In this document: piece after piece, positions 17,481 to 26,671 of the stretch
How positions within the stretch are numbered: position 1 is the stretch's first letter
Layout: each line of letters begins with the position of its first letter
Source of the DNA: Tannerella sp.
Lineage (GTDB): Bacteria > Bacteroidota > Bacteroidia > Bacteroidales > Tannerellaceae
Direction of reading: 5' to 3'
DNA length: 34,653 bases
Assembly: GCF_030528505.1 (NCBI RefSeq)
Contig: NZ_JAUMYS010000001.1
Coordinates: forward strand, 80,547-115,199
Program-made: the position numbers and the translations under genes
Notes under the pieces: model-generated
Seen by the model: the letters and a program-made list of their open reading frames with translations, nothing else
What the model was told of the DNA's origin: nothing
The model's database searches: none

Positions 17481-18059
17481 ATGAAAAAGTACTTTTTATG
17501 GATCTGTGCACTCTGCATGATCACGGCCTGCAACCAAAAAACGGGCCAGGCAGGGCAGAAGAACGCCGCCGAGCAGGATTCGACGAGCTTGTCTGACGAA
17601 GGGATACGTTCTTTATACGCCGACTGGAAAGTCATCGACCGAAAAGATTACACCATCCGCTATCCGAAAGACTGGATGCAGAAGACCGATGTGGAAGGAA
17701 CGGAGTTTTTCATCTATTCTCCGCAAACAGACGCCGACGATCAGTTTCGCGAAAACATCTCGCTCGTCACCGAAAGCCTGAAAGGTACGGGATACGACCT
17801 CGACCAGTATGTCAAGGCCGCCCTGAAGATGCTTCGTGAAAACATTATTGAGAGCAAGCGCATCCAACGCGCCGGACGCGACTGTCAAATGGTTGTCTAC
17901 ACCCAAGATTTTCCGGGTAAGTTCACGACCAAAAACGAATTATACATCTGGGTAAAAAACGGGAAAGCATACATGCTTGCGTTCAGCTACGTAATCGAGA
18001 ACGACAACCCTGCGCAATCGGCCGGCAGGGAAATTCTCCGTACTTTCGTGCTCAAATAG
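17481..18059 (+). CDS. Small lipoprotein, PsbP/DUF1795-like
   Basis: The 192-residue protein has a lipobox at LCMITAC (Cys17), followed by a flexible Gln/Ala/Ser linker. The remaining domain (about 48-190) starts with WKVIDRKDYTIRYPKDW, contains FFIYSP and SLVTESLKGTGYDLDQYVK, and ends in a helix (SAGREILRTFVLK). This pattern is like PsbP-fold DUF1795 proteins, of unclear function in bacteria. I see no -7 element between the upstream terminator hairpin and ATG 17481, so its expression may depend on read-through. A strong terminator follows. Confidence 0.75.
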   Translation: MKKYFLWICALCMITACNQKTGQAGQKNAAEQDSTSLSDEGIRSLYADWKVIDRKDYTIRYPKDWMQKTDVEGTEFFIYSPQTDADDQFRENISLVTESLKGTGYDLDQYVKAALKMLRENIIESKRIQRAGRDCQMVVYTQDFPGKFTTKNELYIWVKNGKAYMLAFSYVIENDNPAQSAGREILRTFVLK

Positions 18060-18081
18060 CCGCGGGCTACCCGATACCATC

Positions 18082-18120
18082 ATGGGCGAACTGCAACTTC
18101 ATGCAATTCGCCCATTTTTA
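18082..18120 (+). terminator. Rho-independent terminator after the small lipoprotein gene
   Basis: ATGGGCGAA (18082-18090) pairs with TTCGCCCAT (18107-18115), and TGCA pairs with TGCA inside after one mismatch, with a six-base loop. A T-run follows (18115-18119). Confidence 0.9.
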
Positions 18121-18189
18121 CACTCCGAGAGCATCAGCCCTCGCCAATCAGTTACTTACCGAAGAAGCGTACCGTACTTCTTCGCCTCG

Positions 18190-18933
18190 TTATTCGTCGC
18201 CTTTCGTCTTTTGCGCCTGACTCTGCTTGTAAGCCGCTTTTTGTTCGGCGATGAATAGATTGATCCGGTCTATCAATGCTCCGATTTCTTCTTTGCGCTG
18301 CGCGTCGGGCGTAAGCAGGTACGAAGCAAACACCCGATCGGTTACCGCATGATAGATCTCGTCCGTCTGCGGGCGAACGCTTGAGAGTCCCTCTACCATT
18401 TCGGCCGCCTTCTGGCTCGTCAGTCCGCTTCTGATCTCCTGATATCTCCGGTTCGACTTCTCCAGAAGCTCCACCGTATTGTCAAGCCCCAAGATCGTGA
18501 TGCGCGCCGCGTTTTCAGGCTTCTTCAGGTCGAGCATCAGCCCTTCCGTCTGAGCCGTCTGGCGGTCACGCGCCTGCCGCTGCAAATTTTTGTACGGTCT
18601 GATGATGATCATTAATTCTTCGCCTGCGGCTTTGTGGGTATCAAACGGCGAGGAGGTCGCGTTACGGATGGCGCCGAAGAGGAACGTCGTCAGACTGTCG
18701 CGCTCGGCATCAATTTGGATCAGGCGCGCCGTATCGGCGTGAGCGCGCGCTTGATTGTTGAGTTCCGTCTCAAGGACGATACAACGTTTCCACTCGTCCG
18801 ACAATGTCAACGGTACATTCACCTTGTCGAATCCATACTGTCCAATCATTTCATACGTCTGCATGTGAAAATGGACGTGCCGGGCATTCGTAAATCGAGT
18901 CATTCCGGCTACTGCGAATCTTTTTCCTTTCAT
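18190..18933 (-). CDS. Hypothetical helical protein, probably DUF6261
   Basis: This 247-residue protein is predicted mainly alpha-helical, with no signal peptide, membrane segment or catalytic motif I can name. Its opening (MKGKRFAVAGMTRFTNARHVHFHMQTYEMI) and overall size remind me of DUF6261, a family seen in Bacteroidales; the assignment rests on memory of the pattern. The middle (IIIRPYKNLQRQARDRQTAQTEGLMLDL) and the tail (INLFIAEQKAAYKQSQAQKTKG) look like long helices. Upstream lie a perfect inverted repeat and a 41-42-bp minisatellite. A hairpin (18160-18167 with 18177-18184) just past the stop may end transcription but has no T-tract. Confidence 0.6.
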   Translation of the reverse strand: MKGKRFAVAGMTRFTNARHVHFHMQTYEMIGQYGFDKVNVPLTLSDEWKRCIVLETELNNQARAHADTARLIQIDAERDSLTTFLFGAIRNATSSPFDTHKAAGEELMIIIRPYKNLQRQARDRQTAQTEGLMLDLKKPENAARITILGLDNTVELLEKSNRRYQEIRSGLTSQKAAEMVEGLSSVRPQTDEIYHAVTDRVFASYLLTPDAQRKEEIGALIDRINLFIAEQKAAYKQSQAQKTKGDE

Positions 18934-18950
18934 AAGCGATTCTATTTAAA

Positions 18951-18973
18951 GAACTTTGTTTTGAACAAAGTTC
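18951..18973. repeat. Perfect 10-bp inverted repeat upstream of the DUF6261-like gene
   Basis: GAACTTTGTT (18951-18960) and AACAAAGTTC (18964-18973) are exact complements around a three-base TTG. It lies 18 bp upstream of the gene start, where it could form an mRNA hairpin or serve as an operator. No TAnnTTTG is evident next to it. Confidence 0.7.
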
Positions 18974-18998
18974 GGTTATTTCTTTTTCTCTGCCGCCC

Positions 18999-19363
18999 AA
19001 GGCGCTTTTCAGGGCTTGCATCGCGCGTCGATTATAAAAAGCGATGCTTTCGGGAGTTTACGTGATTGTCCGCTCCGAAAAGCAACGATTTTAAGAGCTA
19101 ACACTGCTTGCCAATCCTCAAAAGCAATGATTTTAGGGGCCAACGCGTTTGTTTGCTCCCAAAAGAGCCGCTTTTTAGGGCTAACATCGCTTGTCGGGCA
19201 TTAAAAGAGCCGCATTTCGGGATTTTCACGGTTGTTTGCCCCTAAATGAGGCGATTTTAACAACGTGCACTACCTGTCAGCCCTAAAAAGCAACGATTTT
19301 AAAAGCTCGCGCGATAGTTTGCTCTAAAAGCGCCCGTATTTGAGGATTTTCTCAGCATTTACC
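18999..19363. repeat. Degenerate tandem repeat, nine units of about 41-42 bp
   Basis: Units begin near 18999, 19036, 19078, 19120, 19161, 19203, 19244, 19285 and 19326; spacings are 42, 42, 41, 42, 41, 41 and 41 bp after a shorter first unit. Most units open with AAAAG followed by a CGATTTTA-like core, then GGGgC, and close with a TTTGCTCC-like end, so many contain imperfect GGGGC...GCYCC inverted repeats. The mix of 41 and 42 bp breaks any reading frame. It is not a CRISPR array because adjacent copies diverge along their whole length and there are no constant repeats. Confidence 0.8.
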
Positions 19364-19598
19364 TTATCCGTCGCCGATATCGTTTAAAGCGTTTTTCATG
19401 TCCGGATCCCGACAATCGCCTTTTCGGGCAATCCGATGCTTCGCTCCGACGGATTCCGGCGCCGCGTTCCGGAGGTACGCTTACCGCAGATAAACAGCGC
19501 CATACATCATACGCCAACAAAGATAATGAAAAAAGATGAAATTCGATACTTTCAGGAAGAAAAAAAACGTTTCTACCCCGATATTCCGAATTAATCCG

Positions 19599-19606
19599 TA
19601 CCTTTG
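19599..19606 (+). promoter_or_regulatory. Bacteroidetes -7 promoter element for the helicase gene
   Basis: TACCTTTG matches TAnnTTTG, 24 bp upstream of the TTG start. The same eight bases precede metG. Confidence 0.6.
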
Positions 19607-19630
19607 CGGCCTTATCAATAAAGAAATCAG

Positions 19631-21406
19631 TTGAAAACATTTGAAGAATTAGGGATTGCCTCACCTATTTTGAAGGCGATCCGCGAGATGGGCTACGAAG
19701 CCCCCATGCCGGTACAAGAGGAAGTGATTCCTTTTCTGCTGGGAGAAGATAACGACGTCATCGCATTGGCACAGACCGGTACGGGAAAAACCGCGGCCTA
19801 CGGTCTGCCCGTGCTGCAAAAAACAGACATACATAAACAAACACCGCAGGCTCTCATCCTCTGTCCCACCCGCGAACTGTGTCTGCAAATCGCCGGCGAC
19901 CTGAGCGACTACTCCAAATACATCGACGCGCTCAAGGTTCTGCCCGTTTACGGAGGATCAAGCATCGACAGCCAAATCAAAGCTCTCAAAAAAGGAGTGC
20001 ACGTTGTCGTGGCTACGCCCGGACGCCTGCTCGACCTGATGAACCGACGCACGGTTAACCTGCAAGAAATTAAGCACGTCATCCTCGACGAGGCCGACGA
20101 GATGCTCAACATGGGGTTCTCCGAAAGCATCAACGCTATTTTGGCCGAAGTACCCGAGGGGCGTAACATGCTCCTCTTCTCGGCCACCATGCCGCAGGAG
20201 ATTGCACGGATCACGAAAGAATACATGCGCGACCCGAAAGAAATCATCATCGGACGCAAAAACGAGGGGAATCAAAATATCCGCCACCTTTATTATATGG
20301 TGCATGCCAAAGACAAATACCTCGCGCTTAAACGGCTCGTCGACTTTTATCCCAACATCTACGGGATCGTATTCTGCCGCACCCGCAAAGAAACGCAGGA
20401 AATCGCCGACAAACTTATTCAGGACGGCTACAATGCCGACTCGCTCCATGGCGAACTGAGTCAGGCGCAACGCGATTACGTGATGCAAAAGTTCCGCATC
20501 CGCAACTTGCAGTTGCTTGTGGCCACCGACGTAGCGGCGCGAGGCCTCGACGTAGACAATCTTACCCACGTGATTCATTACGGCCTGCCCGACGATGTGG
20601 AATCATACACGCATCGCAGCGGACGTACCGCACGCGCCGGAAAAACGGGTGTCTCGATCTCGATCTGCCACGTCCGCGAGAAAAGTAAAATACGACAGAT
20701 AGAGAAAATCGTCAACAAACAATTCGAAAAAGGCACGCTGCCCTCGGGCGACGCCATCTGCGAAAAGCAACTCTTCTACTTCATCGACCAGCTCGAAAAA
20801 GTGAAAGTAAACGAAGAAGAAATCGCTTCGCTCATGCCCTCCGTGTTCCGCAAACTCGAATGGCTCGAAAAGGAAGATATCATCAAACGCCTGATATCGC
20901 TCGAATTTAACCGGATGATCGATTATTACCGCGACGCCGGAGAGATTGAAGACGTAGACGAGCCCTCGGCTCGCGGCAAAAAAGAGTCCGAACGCTCGAG
21001 TCGCCGCGCCCAGAAAGCCGAGAACGGCTTCAAACGCCTTACCCTGAACTTCGGAAAGGCCGACGGCCTCTTCCCGGCCCAAGTCATCGAACTCATCAAC
21101 CGATGCGTGCCCGGCCGCAAGGTCGAGATCGGCCGTATTGACTTGCGCGAGAAGGTTTCCTATTTCGAGGTCGACAAAGGCGAAGCACAACGAGTAGTCG
21201 ACAGCATGAATCAGTACGAAGTCGACGGGCGTTCTATCTTCGTGAAGATGGACCGCGGCGACGATTCCGCGAACGCAGGGAAAGGCCGGCGAAAAGAGCG
21301 GAAAACCGAGCAACCCGACGGCCGAGGCGGTGCATCACGCCGTCCGGGACGCGAAAAGCCATGGCGACAAACGTCCTCACGCCGTAAGAACCGCGGACGG
21401 TCGTAA
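19631..21406 (+). CDS. DEAD-box ATP-dependent RNA helicase with DbpA-type RNA-binding domain
   Basis: A 591-residue RNA helicase, likely acting in ribosome assembly, RNA decay or cold growth. All motifs are seen: Q-motif region MGYEAPMPVQ near 20-29, AQTGTGKT 47-54, PTREL 79-83, TPGR 129-132, DEAD 153-156, SAT 184-186, ATDVAARGLDV near 297, and HRSGRTARAG near 322. A DbpA-like RRM fold (about 465-540, from LTLNFGKADGLFPAQVIELI to FVKMDRG) follows, then an Arg/Lys/Gly-rich tail. The start is TTG 19631: it gives MKTFEELGI, the expected N-terminus, and no ATG or GTG lies in frame nearby. Could be named deaD or cshA; the choice is not settled by sequence. Confidence 0.93.
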   Translation: MKTFEELGIASPILKAIREMGYEAPMPVQEEVIPFLLGEDNDVIALAQTGTGKTAAYGLPVLQKTDIHKQTPQALILCPTRELCLQIAGDLSDYSKYIDALKVLPVYGGSSIDSQIKALKKGVHVVVATPGRLLDLMNRRTVNLQEIKHVILDEADEMLNMGFSESINAILAEVPEGRNMLLFSATMPQEIARITKEYMRDPKEIIIGRKNEGNQNIRHLYYMVHAKDKYLALKRLVDFYPNIYGIVFCRTRKETQEIADKLIQDGYNADSLHGELSQAQRDYVMQKFRIRNLQLLVATDVAARGLDVDNLTHVIHYGLPDDVESYTHRSGRTARAGKTGVSISICHVREKSKIRQIEKIVNKQFEKGTLPSGDAICEKQLFYFIDQLEKVKVNEEEIASLMPSVFRKLEWLEKEDIIKRLISLEFNRMIDYYRDAGEIEDVDEPSARGKKESERSSRRAQKAENGFKRLTLNFGKADGLFPAQVIELINRCVPGRKVEIGRIDLREKVSYFEVDKGEAQRVVDSMNQYEVDGRSIFVKMDRGDDSANAGKGRRKERKTEQPDGRGGASRRPGREKPWRQTSSRRKNRGRS

Positions 21407-21447
21407 ATTTCCGACCTGTCTCTTCCTCATCTTCGTTCTTTTTTAAC

Positions 21448-21455
21448 TACCTTTG
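21448..21455 (+). promoter_or_regulatory. Bacteroidetes -7 promoter element for metG
   Basis: TACCTTTG matches TAnnTTTG, 21 bp before ATG 21477. An in-frame TTG at 21453 overlaps it and is therefore unlikely to be a start. Confidence 0.6.
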
Positions 21456-21476
21456 CGTCCCGAAAGTAAGAAAAAG

Positions 21477-23537
21477 ATGGAAACAAAGCATTTCAAAAGA
21501 ACATTGGTGACTACGGCGCTCCCCTATGCCAACGGACCGGTACACATCGGCCACATGGCAGGCGTATATCTTCCTGCCGACATCTATACGCGTTATCTCC
21601 GCCTCAAAGGCGAGAACGTGCTCATGATCGGAGGTTCCGACGAACATGGCGTACCCATTACGCTGCGCGCCAAGAAGGAAGGCGTCACGCCGCAAGACAT
21701 TGTGGACCGCTATCACAGCCTGATCCGGAAAACGTTTGCGGACTTCGGCATATCGTTCGATGTCTACTCGCGAACCACTTCCGATACGCATCGCAAGATG
21801 GCTTCCGACTTCTTCCGGACTCTCTATGAGAATAACGTTTTCATCGAAAAAGAAAGCGAACAATACTACGACGAGGAAGCCGGACAGTTCCTCGCCGACC
21901 GCTACATCACCGGCACCTGCCCGCATTGCTCCAACGAACATGCCTATGGCGATCAGTGCGAGAGTTGCGGTACCTCGCTCAACCCGACCGACCTGAAGAA
22001 TCCGAAGTCGATGATCAGCGGACATCCGCCTGTCATGCGAAAAACGAAGCACTGGTATTTGCCGCTCGACCGCTTCGAGCCTTTCCTCCGTCAATGGATT
22101 CTCGAAGACCATAAAGAGTGGAAATCGAACGTGTACGGACAGTGCAAGAGCTGGCTCGACATGGGTCTGCAACCGCGCGCCGTCAGCCGCGACCTCGATT
22201 GGGGAATTCCCGTACCCGTCGAAGGCGCCGAAGGAAAAGTATTATACGTATGGTTCGATGCTCCGATCGGATACATCAGCAATACGAAGGAACTGTGCGA
22301 CTCCGACCCGCAAAAATACGGCGAATGGGAAACGTGGTGGAAAGACAGCCAGACAAAGATGGTACATTTCATAGGCAAAGACAACATCGTCTTCCATTGC
22401 ATTGTCTTCCCGACCATGCTCAAGGCCGAAGGCTCGTTCATCCTACCCGAAAACGTACCCGCCAACGAGTTTCTCAATCTCGAAAACGATAAAATCTCGA
22501 CCTCCCGCAACTGGGCGGTCTGGCTGCACGAATATTTGGAAGAAATGCCCGGCAAACAGGACGTCCTGCGCTATGTCCTGACGGCTAACGCTCCTGAAAC
22601 GAAAGATAATGACTTTACGTGGAAAGATTTTCAGGCACGCAACAACAACGAGTTGGTTGCTATTCTGGGCAACTTCGTCAATCGAGCCCTCGTCTTAACG
22701 GAGAAATACTTCGGCGGAAAAGTGCCGGCCTGCGGCGAACTGACCGACTACGACCGCGAAACGCTGCACGAGTTTGCCGATGTAAAAGCAACCGTCGAAC
22801 GACTGCTCGATACGTACCATTTCCGCGACGCACAACGCGAGGCGATGAATCTGGCACGCATCGGCAACAAGTATCTGGCCGATACCGAGCCGTGGAAGCT
22901 CGCCGCGACGGATATGAAACGCGTCGAGACAATCATCCATATCGCGCTCCAAATCACGGCGAACCTCTCCATCGTTTTCGAACCTTTCTTACCCTTCAGC
23001 ATGGAGAAGCTGAACCGAATGCTGAACATCGACCGTTTCGATTGGAATCGCTTAGGCTCGGTCGATCTCCTCGAAGCCGGTCATCAGCTCGGCAAGTCCG
23101 CATTGCTGTTCGAGAAGCTCGAAGATGCCGTCATCGACCGGCAGATACAGAAACTGCTCGATACGAAGAAGGCTAACGAAGCAGCCGAGCGCCGTGCCGC
23201 ACCGATACGCGAAACCATCGCGTTCGACGACTTCACCAAACTCGATATCCGCGTAGGCACAGTGCTGGAATGTACCAAAGTACCGAAAGCGGACAAGCTC
23301 CTGCAGTTCAAAATCGACGACGGATTGGGCGGGCGCACGATCGTATCGGGTATCGCCAAACATTATAAGCCCGAAGAGCTTGTCGGCAAACAAGTATGCT
23401 TTATCGCCAACCTTGCCCCGCGGCAGCTCAAAGGCATCACCTCCGAAGGAATGATTCTCTCGGCCGAGAACGCCGACGGAAGCCTGTCCGTCGTGATGCC
23501 TCAGAAAGCAGTTGAACCCGGAAGCGAAGTGAAGTGA
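21477..23537 (+). CDS. metG: Methionyl-tRNA synthetase with C-terminal tRNA-binding domain
   Basis: Charges tRNA-Met for initiation and elongation. The 686 residues show HIGH at 23-26, a four-Cys zinc knuckle (Cys148, Cys151, Cys161, Cys164), and KISTS at 339-343 in place of KMSKS, a variant common in this phylum and in MetRS generally. An anticodon-binding helical domain follows, and a Trbp111/EMAP-II-like domain occupies about 580-686 ([26 protein letters not shown]). ATG 21477 was chosen over TTG 21453 because of the promoter position and the typical [20 protein letters not shown] start. The stop overlaps the aminotransferase start (TGATG). Confidence 0.97.
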   Translation: METKHFKRTLVTTALPYANGPVHIGHMAGVYLPADIYTRYLRLKGENVLMIGGSDEHGVPITLRAKKEGVTPQDIVDRYHSLIRKTFADFGISFDVYSRTTSDTHRKMASDFFRTLYENNVFIEKESEQYYDEEAGQFLADRYITGTCPHCSNEHAYGDQCESCGTSLNPTDLKNPKSMISGHPPVMRKTKHWYLPLDRFEPFLRQWILEDHKEWKSNVYGQCKSWLDMGLQPRAVSRDLDWGIPVPVEGAEGKVLYVWFDAPIGYISNTKELCDSDPQKYGEWETWWKDSQTKMVHFIGKDNIVFHCIVFPTMLKAEGSFILPENVPANEFLNLENDKISTSRNWAVWLHEYLEEMPGKQDVLRYVLTANAPETKDNDFTWKDFQARNNNELVAILGNFVNRALVLTEKYFGGKVPACGELTDYDRETLHEFADVKATVERLLDTYHFRDAQREAMNLARIGNKYLADTEPWKLAATDMKRVETIIHIALQITANLSIVFEPFLPFSMEKLNRMLNIDRFDWNRLGSVDLLEAGHQLGKSALLFEKLEDAVIDRQIQKLLDTKKANEAAERRAAPIRETIAFDDFTKLDIRVGTVLECTKVPKADKLLQFKIDDGLGGRTIVSGIAKHYKPEELVGKQVCFIANLAPRQLKGITSEGMILSAENADGSLSVVMPQKAVEPGSEVK

Positions 23538-24667
23538 TGGAAATACAAATGGTCGACCTGAAAAGCCAGTATCGGCGGCTCGAAGCAGAAATCGACGAAG
23601 CCGTAAAAGAGGTACTGAACGCCACGGCCTTTATCAACGGGCCTCAGGTGCAGACGTTTTGCGGACATTTGGCCGATTACCTGCAAGTGCCTTACGTAAT
23701 CCCGTGCGGGAATGGAACGGACGCGCTCCGTTTGGCCTTACAGGCATGGGATGTACAGGCCGGAGACGAAGTCATCCTCCCGGCGTTCACCTACATTGCG
23801 GCCGCCGAGATGATCGCCTCCTTAGGCATCACGCCGATCCTCGTCGATGTGTGCCCCGACAGCTTCAACCTGAACGTGGAACGACTCGAACAAGCCATTA
23901 CGCGACAAACGAAGGCTATAATCGTCGTTCATCTCTTCGGACAGGCCTGCGACATGGAGCCGGTGATGAAGCTCGCCTCGAAATACAAAATCGGCGTGAT
24001 CGAAGACAATGCTCAATCGCTCGGCGCCGACTATACTTTCTCCGACGGAACGGTAAAGAAAGCCGGCACGATCGGACACATCGGTACGACGTCCTTCTTC
24101 CCGACCAAACCGCTGGCATGCTACGGCGACGGAGGAGCCGTCATCACCTCCGACGAACGATTGGCCGAGCGCGTCCGGATGCTCGCCAATCATGGCCAAA
24201 GTCAGAAGTATCATCATCACATCGTCGGCTGTAACTCGCGCCTCGACACGTTGCAGGCGGCTGTCTTAGACGTCAAGCTGCGCCATCTGAAAAGTTTTAC
24301 GGAAGCTCGTCAGAAAGCCGCACAATATTATGACAAGGAGTTGAGCCCGATATCCGGTATTTGCATCCCGGCGAAGTCGCCTTTCTCGACGCACGTCTAT
24401 CATCAATATACGCTGCAAGTGAAGAATGGACGGCGAGACATCTTGCAGGCCTTCCTGAAAGAAAAAGGCATCCCTTCGATGGTGTATTACCCGATGGCTG
24501 TGCAAGAGCAGGAAGCGTATAAATGGATTGCCCGTGCCTCCGGCGATATGACGGAGGCCATACGGCTAAGTCGCGAGGTATTGTCGCTGCCGATGCATAC
24601 GGAACTGACGGAAGACATGCAGGCCTACATCGTCGAGCAGATTCGCGAGTTCTATCAAGTGGTTTAG
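23537..24667 (+). CDS. DegT/DnrJ/EryC1/StrS-family PLP sugar aminotransferase
   Basis: A 376-residue pyridoxal-phosphate enzyme that transfers an amino group to a keto-sugar nucleotide, used for surface glycans. Lys191 in [16 protein letters not shown] is the Schiff-base lysine, Asp157 in IEDNAQS contacts the PLP ring, and [11 protein letters not shown] near 58 is the phosphate-binding segment. The N-terminus [16 protein letters not shown] resembles WbpE-type UDP-2-acetamido-3-oxo-glucuronate aminotransferases, but substrate cannot be fixed. Its ATG 23537 overlaps the metG stop. No other sugar-pathway gene is in the window. It ends tail-to-tail with tsaE, sharing four bases. Confidence 0.9.
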   Translation: MEIQMVDLKSQYRRLEAEIDEAVKEVLNATAFINGPQVQTFCGHLADYLQVPYVIPCGNGTDALRLALQAWDVQAGDEVILPAFTYIAAAEMIASLGITPILVDVCPDSFNLNVERLEQAITRQTKAIIVVHLFGQACDMEPVMKLASKYKIGVIEDNAQSLGADYTFSDGTVKKAGTIGHIGTTSFFPTKPLACYGDGGAVITSDERLAERVRMLANHGQSQKYHHHIVGCNSRLDTLQAAVLDVKLRHLKSFTEARQKAAQYYDKELSPISGICIPAKSPFSTHVYHQYTLQVKNGRRDILQAFLKEKGIPSMVYYPMAVQEQEAYKWIARASGDMTEAIRLSREVLSLPMHTELTEDMQAYIVEQIREFYQVV

Positions 24668-25086
24668 TAAACGACGGTACGCGTGCCGTCTTCCTGCTCG
24701 GTAAGAGTCACGCAGACCGTATCATCGGGCAGAAGCGGTTCGATCTTTTCGGGCCATTCGATGAAGCACCACGCCCCACTGTCGAAATAATCCTCCGTTC
24801 CGATGTCGAGCGCCTCACCGATCTCATTGATACGGTAAAAATCGAAATGATAAATCGACCGTTCCGATGCGGGAACGGCATACTCGTTGATAATGGCAAA
24901 GGTCGGACTGTTGATCACGTCTTTTACCCCAAGCTCTTCGCAGACGGCCTTGATGAATGTCGTTTTTCCGGCGCCCATCTTTCCGTAGAAGGCAAAGACA
25001 GCGCGGCCTCCTGTCTCCATATCGCCGATAAATTCTCTCGCCGCCTCACGGATGGCGCTCAGGTCTGTTATATGAAGCGTTTTCAT
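24664..25086 (-). CDS. tsaE: tRNA threonylcarbamoyladenosine synthesis ATPase TsaE
   Basis: TsaE hydrolyses ATP to reset the TsaB-TsaD complex in t6A37 synthesis on ANN-decoding tRNAs. The 140-residue length is normal. The P-loop GKMGAGKTT is at 35-43, [11 protein letters not shown] near 63 and the YHFDFYRI segment near 81 match the family, and [10 protein letters not shown] near 107 carries the conserved Glu. It follows porX with an ATGA overlap, so it is likely translated from the porX message. Its end overlaps the convergent aminotransferase gene by four bases, with no room for a terminator. Confidence 0.94.
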   Translation of the reverse strand: MKTLHITDLSAIREAAREFIGDMETGGRAVFAFYGKMGAGKTTFIKAVCEELGVKDVINSPTFAIINEYAVPASERSIYHFDFYRINEIGEALDIGTEDYFDSGAWCFIEWPEKIEPLLPDDTVCVTLTEQEDGTRTVVY

Positions 25087-26627
25087 TTGGGTTGCATCGT
25101 TATGAAAGGAATCATCATCTCTTCCATCGAGATACCTCCGTGCTGGAACGTATTCCGATAGTAAGGGACATAATAATTATAGTTGTTCGGATAAGCGAAA
25201 AACGACTCGTTGGTTGCGAAGATATATCTTGTGCTCAGATGAGGAGAAGGCAAGCCCGCCTTGGCCGGGTCTTTGATCTCGAAGACATACTTGGAGTCGC
25301 AGGACATGTTCTTTCCGAGTTTATACCGCAAGTTCGTGCTTGTATTTTTGTCTCCGGTAATTTTGATCGGCGAGTCAACCTGAATCGTTCCGTGATCGGT
25401 CGTGACAATCACTTTATATCCTTTGTCTGCCAGTTTTTTAAACAAGTCGAGCGTGGTAGAGTGCTGGAACCACGAGCGTGTCAGGCTTCGGTATGCCGCT
25501 TCGGTTTGCGCCAGCTCACGAATCATTTTGCTCTCCGTACGCGCGTGCGACAACATATCGACGAAGTTAATCACAATCACATTAAGTTGGTTGTGCATAA
25601 GTTCATTCAGGTTGTTCAGCAGCTTCTCGCCGAAATGCGAGTCATATACTTTGTGATACGAGAACGAATATTTTTTGCGGAACCGTTCGATTTGCGTACG
25701 GATCAACGGTTCTTCGTTGATATTCTTGCCTTCTTCGCTCTCTTCGTCGACCCAAAGTTCGGGAAACATTTCCTCGATCTGCGCCGGCATCAAGCCCGAA
25801 AAGATCGCGTTCCGCGCATATTGTGTCGCCGTCGGCAAGATGCTGTAATACATCTCTTCATCGACCGTAAAGAAACTCGACAGCAAGTTTTTCACTACGC
25901 GCCACTGGTCGAACCGGAAGTTATCGATCAGGATGAAAAAGACTTTCTCTTCTTTATCCAACAACGGAAAGACTTTTTTCTTAAACAAGTCCGGGCTCAT
26001 CAGTGGACGCTGATCGGGATAGCGTATCCAATCCAGATAATTCTTTTTGATAAACTTGCCGAAAGCATTGTTGGCCTCTCGCTTCTGCATAATCAACATG
26101 TCCTGCATCTGCACCTGATTCTCTTCCAGCTCCAGCTCCCAATAGATGATCTTCTTATAGACTTCCATCCAGTCGTCGGCCGTCAACGAATCGCCGATCT
26201 GCATCCCGATGCGCCCGAACTCCTGTTGGTAGCTCACGGTCGTGGCTGAGGTAATGATATCGTCTTTATGCAGATTCTTCTTGATTGAAAGAAACAGCTG
26301 ATTCGGGTTGACCGGCTTAATCAGATAGTCGGCGATTTTGTTTCCGATAGCTTGATTCATAATGCTTTCTTCTTCGCTCTTGGTGACCATCACGACCGGT
26401 ACCGTCGGAGCGATTTCTTTGATGGTGGAGAGTGTTTCGAGCCCCGTCAGACCGGGCATATTTTCGTCTAAAAAAATAATGTCGAAGGTTTGCTCCCTGC
26501 AGCAGTCGATGGCATCCTGTCCGCTGATGACAGGCGTAACCTCATAGCCTTTCTCTTCGAGGAAGAGAATGTGAGGTTTCAGCAAATCGATCTCGTCGTC
26601 CGCCCAAAGTATCTTGTCTTTTCTCAT
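25083..26627 (-). CDS. porX: PorX: response regulator with PglZ/alkaline-phosphatase-like output domain
   Basis: PorX controls the type IX secretion system. The receiver domain (1-120) has acidic pair Asp10-Asp11, phospho-acceptor Asp54, Thr82 and Lys104. A helical linker leads to an alkaline-phosphatase-superfamily domain (about 210-514), with candidate metal site Asp235 in [12 protein letters not shown], nucleophile Thr266 in [17 protein letters not shown] near 410 and a C-terminal His in [12 protein letters not shown]. In P. gingivalis this domain hydrolyses oligonucleotides and PorX acts with PorY and the ECF factor SigP. No histidine kinase is nearby. It is 44 bp downstream of a DUF4252 gene and overlaps tsaE (ATGA). 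Together with porZ this implies a working T9SS. Confidence 0.93.
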   Translation of the reverse strand: MRKDKILWADDEIDLLKPHILFLEEKGYEVTPVISGQDAIDCCREQTFDIIFLDENMPGLTGLETLSTIKEIAPTVPVVMVTKSEEESIMNQAIGNKIADYLIKPVNPNQLFLSIKKNLHKDDIITSATTVSYQQEFGRIGMQIGDSLTADDWMEVYKKIIYWELELEENQVQMQDMLIMQKREANNAFGKFIKKNYLDWIRYPDQRPLMSPDLFKKKVFPLLDKEEKVFFILIDNFRFDQWRVVKNLLSSFFTVDEEMYYSILPTATQYARNAIFSGLMPAQIEEMFPELWVDEESEEGKNINEEPLIRTQIERFRKKYSFSYHKVYDSHFGEKLLNNLNELMHNQLNVIVINFVDMLSHARTESKMIRELAQTEAAYRSLTRSWFQHSTTLDLFKKLADKGYKVIVTTDHGTIQVDSPIKITGDKNTSTNLRYKLGKNMSCDSKYVFEIKDPAKAGLPSPHLSTRYIFATNESFFAYPNNYNYYVPYYRNTFQHGGISMEEMMIPFITMQPK

Positions 26628-26671
26628 ATTTCCGGAATCATGTTGTAGACTGAACGTAGCCGGGCCTTACT

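Larger units (their letters stand above)
18934..19630. other. 697-bp divergent gap with inverted repeat and minisatellite
   Basis: Between the DUF6261-like gene and the helicase gene there is no credible protein-coding gene. The half nearest the DUF6261-like gene holds a perfect inverted repeat (18951-18973) and nine degenerate tandem units (18999-19363). The rest (19364-19598) is unique sequence with a GC-rich part near 19390-19490 and an AT-rich part before the helicase promoter at 19599. A minus-strand frame of about 100 codons there has implausible composition. Confidence 0.65.

Noticed and set aside
18160-18184. Terminator for the DUF6261-like gene
   Set aside because: The 8-bp hairpin is clear but no T-tract follows on the minus strand, so it was not listed as a terminator.
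18999-19363. CRISPR array
   Set aside because: The spacing is regular, but no unit contains a constant repeat of 25-37 bp; divergence is spread over the whole unit and there are no cas genes.
19526-19594. 22-codon frame just before the helicase promoter
   Set aside because: Plausible charge pattern but too short, no promoter of its own, and it ends before the -7 element; nothing supports translation.
19359-19664. 101-codon minus-strand frame in the gap before the helicase
   Set aside because: Composition (Arg/Ser-rich tail) is implausible, it overlaps the helicase promoter and start, and no motif is visible.
25092-26249. 385-codon plus-strand frame opposite porX
   Set aside because: Antisense shadow of a gene with clear receiver and phosphatase-like motifs.
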